Shown: positions 30,493 to 37,868 of the stretch, one piece after another
Layout of the letters: each line of letters starts with the position of its first letter
Numbering within the stretch: the stretch's first letter is position 1
DNA from: Providencia sp. PROV188
GTDB lineage: Bacteria; Pseudomonadota; Gammaproteobacteria; Enterobacterales; Enterobacteriaceae
Assembly (NCBI RefSeq): GCF_027595165.1
Contig: NZ_CP097291.1
Location: 3,472,001-3,536,000 of the forward strand
Length of the DNA stretch: 64,000 nucleotides
Direction of reading: 5' to 3'
Program-made: the position numbers and the translations under genes
The notes under the pieces: model-generated
Database searches by the model: none
What the model saw: only the letters and a program-made list of their open reading frames with translations
What the model was told of the DNA's origin: nothing

Positions 30493-30524
30493 CTCTATTT
30501 ATAAACCTCTATTTATAAATAGAG
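30493..30524. repeat. Direct repeat and palindrome in the gap before the accessory segment
   Basis: CTCTATTTATAAA occurs at 30493-30505 and again at 30507-30519, and the second copy extends into the perfect palindrome CTCTATTTATAAATAGAG (30507-30524). It may be an operator or a terminator. Nothing else is seen in 30235-30740 apart from the yedE promoter region. Confidence 0.4.
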
Positions 30525-30740
30525 TATTCGCCTTAATTTAAACCCGATAATACAGTTACAATAACTTTTAAAGGAAAAAAGCTTTTCATATACCCAAAGT
30601 CATTAAGATATTCTGCAAAATTAAATATACACATTATTCCAATGCTCAACCATCACCTGTAAAGTATAAAAGTTAATTGGGCTAGTAATTATTCAAGATT
30701 TGTTAATGCTGAATATGCTAAGAATGGAGTAAAGAATATT

Positions 30741-31577
30741 GTGTATAAATATAATGATCTAAAAATAGGCACAAAAATTAACAATGCAGAGCTCTGTGAA
30801 ATATTTGGATGTAGCCCCCAAGGCGGTATGCGTCGTGCACACAAAACAAATACTTTAATTATTATCTCAAACCACATCAAATCTATCTACGATGACCGAT
30901 GGTCCAACAATGTGCTTCATTATACCGGCATGGGTACTAAAGGTGATCAAAGCCTAAGCTTTCAACAAAATAAAACCTTGGCAGAATCAGGAACTAACGG
31001 AGTTTCCATTCACCTATTTGAGGTATTTAAAGACCAAGAGTACACCTATATGGGTGAAGTTATTCTTGACGGTGCTCCATATCAAGAAACACAACCTGAT
31101 GAACAAGGAAAGCTTAGAAAAGTGTATATCTTCCCGTTGACACTCATTTCAGGCGAACGGCAAGTTCAGCAAAAAGATAGAGACAACATAGATAATATTA
31201 GAGCTCACAAAGCAAAAAAATTATCTATCGAGGAGCTTCAAAAATTAGCCGCTGGAAATGGAAAAGTAGCGACTTGTTATCAGCAACAATCGACAAATTA
31301 TGAGAGAAATATTTGGATCGCTGAGTTGGCTAAAAGATTAGCGAAAGGACAATGTCAACTTTGTCTTCAACCCGCTCCGTTTAAAAATACTAAAGGCGAG
31401 CCTTATCTGGAAACACATCATATCGTTTGGCTTTCCAAAGGTGGTGATGATACATGTGAAAATACCGTAGCCCTATGCCCTAACTGCCACAAGAAAATGC
31501 ATATCGTTAATAATGACGAAGATATTGAGACTCTAAAAAACCGAAATAAAGAATTATTAGAAGCGAACAACCAATGA
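30741..31577 (+). CDS. SRA-like/HNH modification-dependent nuclease (McrA type)
   Basis: 278 residues. About 1-140 resemble the SRA-type base-reading domain of ScoMcrA-like enzymes (GGMRRAHKTNTLIIISNH, YTGMGTKGDQ, FEVFKDQEYTYMGEV). The C-terminus is an HNH nuclease with zinc cysteines C205/C208 and C246/C249, ETHHIVW (H226/H227), N241 and H250/H254. The fusion is that of type IV enzymes that cut DNA containing modified cytosine. The start is GTG at 30741 after GGAG; no in-frame ATG fits. AT-rich compared with the hyf and val genes. It overlaps the Nudix gene by 4 nt, implying joint function. The specificity is not predictable by eye. Confidence 0.78.
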   Translation: MYKYNDLKIGTKINNAELCEIFGCSPQGGMRRAHKTNTLIIISNHIKSIYDDRWSNNVLHYTGMGTKGDQSLSFQQNKTLAESGTNGVSIHLFEVFKDQEYTYMGEVILDGAPYQETQPDEQGKLRKVYIFPLTLISGERQVQQKDRDNIDNIRAHKAKKLSIEELQKLAAGNGKVATCYQQQSTNYERNIWIAELAKRLAKGQCQLCLQPAPFKNTKGEPYLETHHIVWLSKGGDDTCENTVALCPNCHKKMHIVNNDEDIETLKNRNKELLEANNQ

Positions 31578-31975
31578 TCAGGAAGCATATTGAAGTCGTC
31601 GCTGCTGTGCTGAAAAATAAAGATAAGTTTCTAGCCGTGCAAAGGGGCTTCTCGAAGCTAGATTATATTAGCCATAAATGGGAGTTCCCTGGCGGCAAAG
31701 TAGAAGTAGGTGAAACACTTGTTGAAGCAATTACCAGAGAACTAAATGAAGAGTTAAAAATTACAATTACCGACCCAAAGTTTTTATTAACTATCGAACA
31801 TAGCTACTCTGACTTTGATATTACAATGCATTGCTTTGTCATTGAATTACCAAATAGAACGATAAATCTTACAGAACACATTGATTTTATTTGGCTTTCT
31901 AAAGAAGAATTAAGAAAAGTAGATTGGGCATCCGCCGATATTCCTGCGGTAGAAAAAATCCTAACAACATTTTGA
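31574..31975 (+). CDS. Nudix hydrolase (MutT/NudG-like)
   Basis: 133 residues. The Nudix box runs from G41 to I63: G-X5-E47-X7-R55-E56-L-N-E59-E60-L-K62-I, complete except that the usual glycine before the last hydrophobic residue is lysine (K62). The family hydrolyses (d)NTPs, often oxidised or methylated ones; the overall look (VVAAVLKNKDKFLAVQR, WEFPGGKVEVGE) is that of MutT/NudG. Translationally coupled to the SRA-HNH gene (ATGA overlap). Confidence 0.85.
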   Translation: MIRKHIEVVAAVLKNKDKFLAVQRGFSKLDYISHKWEFPGGKVEVGETLVEAITRELNEELKITITDPKFLLTIEHSYSDFDITMHCFVIELPNRTINLTEHIDFIWLSKEELRKVDWASADIPAVEKILTTF

Positions 31976-32073
31976 GTGTATTTATTCCGAATAATAAAAA
32001 ATAGCTTGTTAATTGCCTATTGATAATCAACAATCTCATTTCACTTAAGTTAACCAAAGGAATGGTGATAAAC

Positions 32074-33330
32074 ATGGCTATAGGCTATTTTTTACGAGTT
32101 GGCGATAAAACAACATGTGGCGGTCAAATTTTAACCGGTGACAATACCTTTATATTTCATGGAAGATCCGCTGCACGTCAGGGCGATCTAGTCACCTGTG
32201 GAAAGCACTCAGGAACATACAACATACTTGGTGGCGTTAACAATGTATGGGGTAATGGTAGAATGATGGCAGGAACACTGGATAGCTTCAGCTCCTGCCC
32301 ATGCAAAGCAAGACTGATAAACTCCATCACCGATTGCTACAGTAAAGAAGATGAACCGATGTCTCGCGCATATAGCCCTGTAGCTACCGAGGCTCCTATT
32401 CAGCAACCAATTAGCCAATCAAGTAATCATTACGGCCCTCCTATTATTGCCAATGATAGCAACAAAATTAGAATTGATGCACAACACCTGATTGACTGTG
32501 CAGATGAGCTATGTGAAAAACATCTCTATTATCCTGAAGTAAAAAGTGAATTTAAAAGCGATGTTGAAAATTTTGCTTATCAAATTGTTGATCAGGTTGA
32601 GTCTGGTCAAAAAAGCTACGAGCACGGTTCTGCCGAATTAAAACAAGAAGAAAAAGATCTATACCAGCAATCCGCTGATTGGGTCTTAAATGGGCTATCA
32701 ATACTTGGTGGAATGGCTATGGTTGGTACTGGTATCGCCTTATGTTCCACAGGTATGGGTTGTATGCTTGGGGCACCTTTAATCGCTCATGGGGCGAATG
32801 GTATTTATGAAGGCGGCATTGGTTTTTATGAAGGCAATAGTGATGTTCAGGGTCCATTACGTGAAGGTTATAAGTCAGCAGCTAAAGCACTAGGGTTTAA
32901 AGAATCTGTTGGCAATTTAGCCTATGACCTTGTTGATTTTGGTATTTCCGTTAAAGGGAAATTAAAGCTAATTCCTAAACTAAATGAATATGGAAATCCA
33001 AAGAAAAACTTATTCTTTAAAGAATACGCGCAAAAAGATCTAGAGCATGCTTATAAGCAAATGAGCAGTAAATTTCTAGTATTTGAAATGATTAGTGATG
33101 CAATCTCTATTTCAAAGCTTAGGGATGATGTCAAAAGTATGATGGTCTATGATAAGGATACAGGCCAAACTACATTAGTCATTCGTGAACCTGAAAAAAT
33201 ACAAAATGTAAAAGAAATCGTTGAAGACTGTAAGTATGTATTTGTATTTGGAGGCGATGAACCAAGCTATGTTGAATGTACAGATACTGATGGAAATAAA
33301 TATAAAGACAGGGAGATCCCTGAATGGTAA
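32074..33330 (+). CDS. PAAR-domain protein with C-terminal DUF4225-like toxin region, candidate T6SS effector
   Basis: 418 residues. Residues 1 to about 90 are a PAAR domain (MAIGYFLRVGDKTTCGG, GDLVTCGKHSGTYNI, CPCKARL), which caps the T6SS spike. A linker follows, then a helical region with a glycine-rich hydrophobic hairpin at about 215-265 (LGGMAMVGTGIALCSTGMGCMLG), the pattern I associate with DUF4225. The start at 32074 matches the usual PAAR N-terminus; upstream in-frame ATGs at 32020 and 32062 lack good ribosome sites. No other T6SS gene is in the window, so it is an orphan effector cassette. It overlaps the next gene. Confidence 0.75.
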   Translation: MAIGYFLRVGDKTTCGGQILTGDNTFIFHGRSAARQGDLVTCGKHSGTYNILGGVNNVWGNGRMMAGTLDSFSSCPCKARLINSITDCYSKEDEPMSRAYSPVATEAPIQQPISQSSNHYGPPIIANDSNKIRIDAQHLIDCADELCEKHLYYPEVKSEFKSDVENFAYQIVDQVESGQKSYEHGSAELKQEEKDLYQQSADWVLNGLSILGGMAMVGTGIALCSTGMGCMLGAPLIAHGANGIYEGGIGFYEGNSDVQGPLREGYKSAAKALGFKESVGNLAYDLVDFGISVKGKLKLIPKLNEYGNPKKNLFFKEYAQKDLEHAYKQMSSKFLVFEMISDAISISKLRDDVKSMMVYDKDTGQTTLVIREPEKIQNVKEIVEDCKYVFVFGGDEPSYVECTDTDGNKYKDREIPEW

Positions 33331-33605
33331 TAACTTATTATCTAACTGTCTTTTTGGGTGTTTTAGTTTTTTTCTTTATAAGGAAAAATCTAAAAAAACA
33401 ATTACGATCAGATAAACTTTATAATGTAAAAAGAAAATCAGCTATTTTATTCTTTTATTTCATTGCGATATATAGTGGCATCAATCTAACAGTAGAAAAA
33501 ACACTAAGTACTGAAAATACTATATTTCATTTTTTATCAATCTTTATGCTATTTTTGTTTGTTTTTTTTATCTGGCAATTTGAAGCAATACAGAAACGTA
33601 ACTAA
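33324..33605 (+). CDS. Small membrane protein, candidate immunity protein
   Basis: 93 residues with three hydrophobic stretches (about 3-19, 41-55, 67-86) separated by lysine-rich loops. Its start overlaps the end of the PAAR gene by 7 nt (ATGG within the last sense codons). Position and size are those of an immunity gene, and a membrane location fits a toxin with a membrane-inserting hairpin. No sequence family recognised; the role is inferred from context. Confidence 0.65.
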   Translation: MVITYYLTVFLGVLVFFFIRKNLKKQLRSDKLYNVKRKSAILFFYFIAIYSGINLTVEKTLSTENTIFHFLSIFMLFLFVFFIWQFEAIQKRN

Positions 33606-33687
33606 CTGAAAGTACATTACTTTCAGTTAGATGTTACTAAGTTTCAATCCCAGAAAAATTAGAGATACAAACCCGAGGTTGTTTTTC

Positions 33688-34032
33688 ATGAAGAAGTATT
33701 TTTTATTTTTTAGCATTCTTTTTACTGGGCACTTAAGTGCAGCACCAACCGACAATCATCCAATGGATACCTATGCTTCGAATGTCCAAAAATCTATTCA
33801 GAGTCGGTTTTATGATGTAGACCTCTATAAGGGAAAAGAGTGCGAAATTAAGGTCACTCTCGATAATGACGGCAAATTAATTTCAGCTATTGCCCATGAT
33901 AAAAATAGTAACAATGACAAAAAGCTTTGCATTCGAGGTATAGAGCTAATTGAAAACACTCAATTTCTACCTACCCCAGAAGATAACTTAACATCAGATA
34001 AAAATGTGTTTTTTATTATTCTTCGCCCATAG
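33688..34032 (+). CDS. Secreted stand-alone TolA domain III-like protein
   Basis: 114 residues with a signal peptide (MKKYFLFFSILFTGHLSA, cleavage near A18/A19). The mature part matches the C-terminal domain of TolA: YASNVQKSIQSRFYDVDLYKGKEC, then a two-strand turn, with cysteines C52 and C81 at the positions of TolA's disulfide. The membrane anchor and long helical domain of TolA are absent. A GAGG site lies 9 nt before ATG. It may be a periplasmic decoy for TolA-binding colicins or phage, or an anchor-less Tol accessory; the function is inferred. Confidence 0.72.
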   Translation: MKKYFLFFSILFTGHLSAAPTDNHPMDTYASNVQKSIQSRFYDVDLYKGKECEIKVTLDNDGKLISAIAHDKNSNNDKKLCIRGIELIENTQFLPTPEDNLTSDKNVFFIILRP

Positions 34033-34191
34033 GAATTATTCTATTGAGTAGGATATTGGTTGCTCGACCTTAACTACTATCGAAATATCCGCACATCTAT
34101 AATCATTAACAATGATTACTTGATTCTTAAATTTGATAGATGAAAAAACAAAGGAAAAAACCAACAATTCACAAATTCCAGACATAAAAAA

Positions 34192-34208
34192 AGACGCTCT
34201 AAGCGTCT
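34192..34208 (-). terminator. Terminator of tRNA-Leu
   Basis: AGACGCT/AGCGTCT stem (34192-34198, 34202-34208), followed on the minus strand by a run of seven T's. It directly follows the tRNA. Confidence 0.85.
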
Positions 34209-34214
34209 GATTTT

Positions 34215-34299
34215 TGGTGCCGAAGGCCGGACTCGAACCGGCACACCCGAAGGCGGTTGATTTTGAATCAACTGCGTCTACCAATTCCGCCACTCCGGC
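34215..34299 (-). tRNA. leuX: tRNA-Leu (anticodon CAA)
   Basis: 85 nt including an encoded CCA. The acceptor stem GCCGGAG pairs with CTTCGGC (one G-T pair). The anticodon stem-loop TTGATTCAAAATCAA has anticodon CAA, and there is a long variable arm and the T arm GGTTCGAGTCC. It closely resembles E. coli leuX, a well-known integration site for genomic islands. Its 3' end points toward the accessory genes at 30.7-34.0 kb. Confidence 0.96.
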
Positions 34300-34331
34300 A
34301 CGAAGTGATGTGTTTCTTGGAAAACGGTGCC

Positions 34332-34359
34332 ATTATACTTGCCTTATGCTGACTGGCAA
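34332..34359 (-). promoter_or_regulatory. Promoter of tRNA-Leu
   Basis: On the minus strand TTGCCA (34354-34359) and TATAAT (34332-34337), spaced by 16 bp. The -10 is perfect. Confidence 0.75.
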
Positions 34360-34581
34360 CATTTATCTTGAACAATCAGGTTGTTCGATTAAAAAAAAAG
34401 CACCTGAAAAAATCTTTCCATAAAAAGCGCAATATCCCCTGTTATGTTCAACAACATTTGAATATCTATGCTAATTTTCCTAAGAGTATTTTCATTGTCT
34501 TAACCCTTCGGTGACTGGCGACAAAGCGTAATTTTTGTTAGTTTATCCGCACTCTTATGTAAAATAATAAAGGCATATTTT

Positions 34582-34668
34582 ATGAGCTTTGTTGGATGGA
34601 TAGCCACTGGTCTGGTTATTGGCATCTTAATTGGTATCGTCATGAAAATTTTCTCAAAGAAAAAATAA
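34582..34668 (+). CDS. 28-residue single-pass membrane peptide
   Basis: MSFVGWIATGLVIGILIGIV then a basic tail MKIFSKKK. ATG at 34582 is preceded by AAAGG with 8-nt spacing. A glycine-spaced helix with a positive cytoplasmic end is typical of small inner-membrane peptides (regulatory or type I toxin-like). No antisense RNA can be shown. It lies 50 nt upstream of the serine hydrolase gene. Confidence 0.55.
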   Translation: MSFVGWIATGLVIGILIGIVMKIFSKKK

Positions 34669-34718
34669 ATATTGGCTGAAAAGCCTTTTATAAACAATCA
34701 TATCGGCTGGCTTCAAAC

Positions 34719-35945
34719 ATGAAGAAAACATTTCTTAAAATTTTGTCGGTATCCGCACTGTCTGCGGCATTGATGGCCTGTTCCTCAACGACAGAAAAAA
34801 CCGCGCAAAGCTCACCAAGTGGCATGCTTGCAGGTAACTCCGAGTGGCAAATATTCGAAGGCGATAGAAGAACTTACGAGCGTGTCACCAAAATCGTCGA
34901 TATGTATGCAAATCGAATTTATAACGAAAGTGATGCCCGAGGCATGGCTATTATCGTTATTGATAATAACCAAACTCTCGCTCGCTATTATGGTGAAACC
35001 GCGCCGGGTAATGGACAAAAACCGGGTCCGAACTCCCTGATCCGCATTGCTTCTGTTAGCAAATTAATGACCAGCGAAATCTTAATTAAGCTGGAGCAAG
35101 ATAAAAAATTAGCGATCACCGACCCGCTACAGCAATACAGCTACAACGGTGTTACCGTGCCTGATAACAACAGCGGGCAACCTATCCGACTGTATCATTT
35201 AGCGAGCCATACCAGTGGCTTGCCTCGTGAACAACCGGGTGGAAAATGGGGTCGCCCTGTCTTTATTTGGCCAACTCAAGAGAACCGTTGGACATGGCTG
35301 AAAACCGGTAAACTCGATTTTACACCGGGTACTGAAGCCGCTTATTCCAACCTCGCCTATGATTTACTCGCTGATGCGATGGTCAAAGCGACGGGGCAGT
35401 CATACCCGCAATTGTTCAGCAAATACGTGACATCTCCGGCGAAAATGACGGATACCACCTACACCCCAAGCAAAAGTCAGTGCGCCCGTTTAATGGAAGG
35501 CACCAAGCCAAGCCCTTGCCATAACACCCTTGCAGCAGCAGGAAGCGGTGGTGTGTATTCTACTCCGGCAGATATGCAAAAGTGGATGCAGCAATTTTTA
35601 TCTACGGATAATAACCTACGTAAAGCGACCGCAGCCCGCGAGCAAGGTATTTTCTTCCCCCGTGAAAAGCTGTTAGATGCCAAAGGAATGGACGTTGCAG
35701 GTTATGCGGATGGATTGGGTCTTGGCTGGGTATATATGAAGCCTAAAAACGGTATTCCTGGGATCTACCAGAAAACCGGCGGCGGCGGCGGATTTAATAC
35801 CTATATGGCGATGATCCCACAGCAAAATATTGCGGTATTCGTGGTGATGACTCGTAAAGATGGTAGTAAGTTCAGTAAGTTGACCGCAGGTGTGAATGAT
35901 ATGGTTGCTTCATTATCATCTAACCATGCGTATGGGAAAAATTGA
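34719..35945 (+). CDS. Lipoprotein serine hydrolase, class C beta-lactamase/AmpH-EstB fold
   Basis: 408 residues. MKKTFLKILSVSALSAALMAC is a lipoprotein signal with lipobox LMAC. Catalytic motifs: SVSK (SxxK) in IRIASVSKLMTSE, YSNLAYDLL (YxN), and KTGGGGG near the C-terminus as the KTG box. Likely a penicillin-binding-type DD-carboxypeptidase/endopeptidase or esterase acting in the periplasm; a lactamase cannot be excluded. It stands alone between the 28-residue gene and a terminator. The frame continues for 32 sense codons past its TGA. Confidence 0.8.
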   Translation: MKKTFLKILSVSALSAALMACSSTTEKTAQSSPSGMLAGNSEWQIFEGDRRTYERVTKIVDMYANRIYNESDARGMAIIVIDNNQTLARYYGETAPGNGQKPGPNSLIRIASVSKLMTSEILIKLEQDKKLAITDPLQQYSYNGVTVPDNNSGQPIRLYHLASHTSGLPREQPGGKWGRPVFIWPTQENRWTWLKTGKLDFTPGTEAAYSNLAYDLLADAMVKATGQSYPQLFSKYVTSPAKMTDTTYTPSKSQCARLMEGTKPSPCHNTLAAAGSGGVYSTPADMQKWMQQFLSTDNNLRKATAAREQGIFFPREKLLDAKGMDVAGYADGLGLGWVYMKPKNGIPGIYQKTGGGGGFNTYMAMIPQQNIAVFVVMTRKDGSKFSKLTAGVNDMVASLSSNHAYGKN

Positions 35946-36034
35946 AAGGGTACCGCCGACGCGATTAATGCACTGGCGAGTTATGCCCCTACCTTAAAAC
36001 GCGGATTTGTGCGCGTACTTACGTTTATCGTGAC

Positions 36035-36066
36035 AACTGCCTGAGCCCTTCAGGCAGTTTTTTATT
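36035..36066 (+). terminator. Terminator of the serine hydrolase gene
   Basis: AACTGCCTGA (36035-36044) pairs perfectly with 36050-36059 and is followed by a run of T's. Confidence 0.9.
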
Positions 36067-36186
36067 CGTTGTTATTTTTGTTAGACGACTGCTTTTTTTG
36101 ATAGACGTCTGCTTTTTATGCAATATTTTAGTATGACCTTTCGCTACTCTTAGGCCTTATTACTTATGATTAGCAAAGGAACTAAG

Positions 36187-36699
36187 ATGAAAATTATCCC
36201 GCTTTTCGCTCATAACATAGTGCGCCCCAGCTCCGTAAAATCAGGAAGGAACACTATTTCTGAATTAGTACAGCAACTCAGAAATGTACGTAATCATCCA
36301 GAAATCTGTCCACAACCTAAAAAACCAGACTATGTCGAAATAGATTTTTCAAGACTGGTTAATGAAAAAGCGGATAATCCGAACATTGAAGCAACGGCTG
36401 AGTATAAAAAGTTACTCACAGATACCATAAACGAAGCAAAGCAATCATTCATTCAAGCAACCAGGCAAGCAACCTGGAAAAATGCTTACATGATTGAAAA
36501 ATCATACAGTGCCAATGGCGGTGCTTTCTCTTATGCACAACAGATTGCCAACAAGAGTGGAAAAAATGTGATTGGCATTATCGGTGAATATACATCTCAG
36601 ACGAAACAAAAAAGGATCCAGCAAGTATTATTTAAGCCACAAGGAAAAATTCAATCGATGCTGAGTAATTTCGGTAATTTTATCTTCAGCAGAAAATGA
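36187..36699 (+). CDS. Unidentified 170-residue protein
   Basis: Not recognised. The start at 36187 (MKIIPLFAHN) has AAAGGA 6 nt upstream; an in-frame ATG at 36166 has no ribosome site. It has no signal peptide or membrane helix. It is rich in K, N, Q and S, with predicted helices around ISELVQQLRNV and LTDTINEAKQSFIQATRQATW, and a short GVIGIIGEY-like hydrophobic strand (NVIGIIGEYTSQ). AT-rich and isolated between two terminators, so probably acquired. A secreted effector is one option; nothing in the sequence proves it. Confidence 0.55.
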   Translation: MKIIPLFAHNIVRPSSVKSGRNTISELVQQLRNVRNHPEICPQPKKPDYVEIDFSRLVNEKADNPNIEATAEYKKLLTDTINEAKQSFIQATRQATWKNAYMIEKSYSANGGAFSYAQQIANKSGKNVIGIIGEYTSQTKQKRIQQVLFKPQGKIQSMLSNFGNFIFSRK

Positions 36700-36735
36700 G
36701 TGTGTTCTTGAAGTGGAGAGTTGCCATCAGCAATA

Positions 36736-36773
36736 AAAAAGGCTGTAAAATCATTCGATTCTACAGCCTTTTT
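36736..36773. terminator. Bidirectional terminator between the orphan gene and lptG
   Basis: AAAAAGGCTGTA (36736-36747) pairs perfectly with 36762-36773, with A-run and T-run on the two sides. Confidence 0.9.
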
Positions 36774-36791
36774 CAATTTAAAGGGAAGGGA

Positions 36792-37868
36792 CTATTTTCG
36801 TTTCACTAACAAGAAGATACTCACGCCCAAGAACAAGACACTCGGCAGCGCTGCCGCAAGTACTGGCGGAATGGAATAGACCAAACTCCAGTTACCAAAG
36901 CCTTGGTTTAAGATGTAGAACAAGAAGCCGCCCACAATCCCTGAAATCACACGCACACCCATTGGAACCGTACGCAGAGGTCCGAAGATAAAGGAAACCG
37001 CCATCAACATCATGACTGCCGCAGAAAGCGGCGCTAGGATTTTTTGCCACATACTCAGCTGATAAACCGAAGCAACTTGCCCACTCTCTTTCAAATAGGT
37101 GATGTACTGATACAGACCGCGAATCGAAAGCGAATCCGCATTCAGAGAAACAATGCCTAATTTCTCTGGGGTTAAATTGGTTTTCCAATCATAAGTTAAA
37201 CGCTGTGAACCCGTAATTTTTTGCTGGCTACCCAAGATAGATTCTTGAACTTGGGATAACACCCACAGCTTTTTATTCGCATCATAAGTTCCGCGTGCGG
37301 CAAACATCACAGACTGTAATTTGCGATGGTCATCGAAGCGATAAACAGAAACATCTTGGATGGTGCTCGCATCTTTAATACGTTGGATATAGATAAAGTC
37401 ATGGGCATCTTTCGCCCACATGCCTGAATCCGTAACCACCAAAGAGCTACCAACAATTTTTTCTGCACGATAGTTACGCGCCCACTGCTCGCCTGCAGGT
37501 GCAATCCACTCCCCCATGACCATCGTAACGATAACCAATGGAATCGCTGTTTTCATCACAGACATCGCAATTTGCAAACGGGTAAAACCCGACGCTTGCA
37601 TCACCACCAGCTCACTGCGGGAAGCTAACGCGCCTAACCCCAGCAATGCGCCCAATAATGCCGCCATTGGGAAGAAAATATCGATATCTTTGGGAACAGT
37701 TAATAAGGTAAAAACCCCTGCGCTCATTGCTGTGTAATCACCGTCACCCACTTTGCGAAGTTGCTCGACAAACTTGATGATCCCTGAAAGCGAAACCAAC
37801 AAAAACAGCGTCATCAAAATCGAATTGAGGATGGTTCGACCGATATACTTATCTAAAACACCAAACAT
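36792..37868 (-). CDS. lptG: LptG, LPS export permease
   Basis: 358 residues. Six membrane helices with a periplasmic jellyroll domain between helices 3 and 4 (about 100-270). It forms LptB2FG with LptF and the ATPase LptB, extracting LPS from the inner membrane. Start MFGVLDKYIGRTIL. It overlaps the lptF stop by one base, so the pair is co-translated. Essential in most enterobacteria. Confidence 0.95.
   Translation of the reverse strand: MFGVLDKYIGRTILNSILMTLFLLVSLSGIIKFVEQLRKVGDGDYTAMSAGVFTLLTVPKDIDIFFPMAALLGALLGLGALASRSELVVMQASGFTRLQIAMSVMKTAIPLVIVTMVMGEWIAPAGEQWARNYRAEKIVGSSLVVTDSGMWAKDAHDFIYIQRIKDASTIQDVSVYRFDDHRKLQSVMFAARGTYDANKKLWVLSQVQESILGSQQKITGSQRLTYDWKTNLTPEKLGIVSLNADSLSIRGLYQYITYLKESGQVASVYQLSMWQKILAPLSAAVMMLMAVSFIFGPLRTVPMGVRVISGIVGGFLFYILNQGFGNWSLVYSIPPVLAAALPSVLFLGVSIFLLVKRK

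Noticed and set aside
30235..30740. attL copy of the tRNA-Leu 3' end for an integrated island
   Set aside because: No stretch resembling the tRNA 3' end was found here and there is no integrase gene in the segment.
34036..34293. Open frame on the minus strand across the tRNA-Leu region
   Set aside because: It reads through the tRNA gene and its terminator; no ribosome site or homology.
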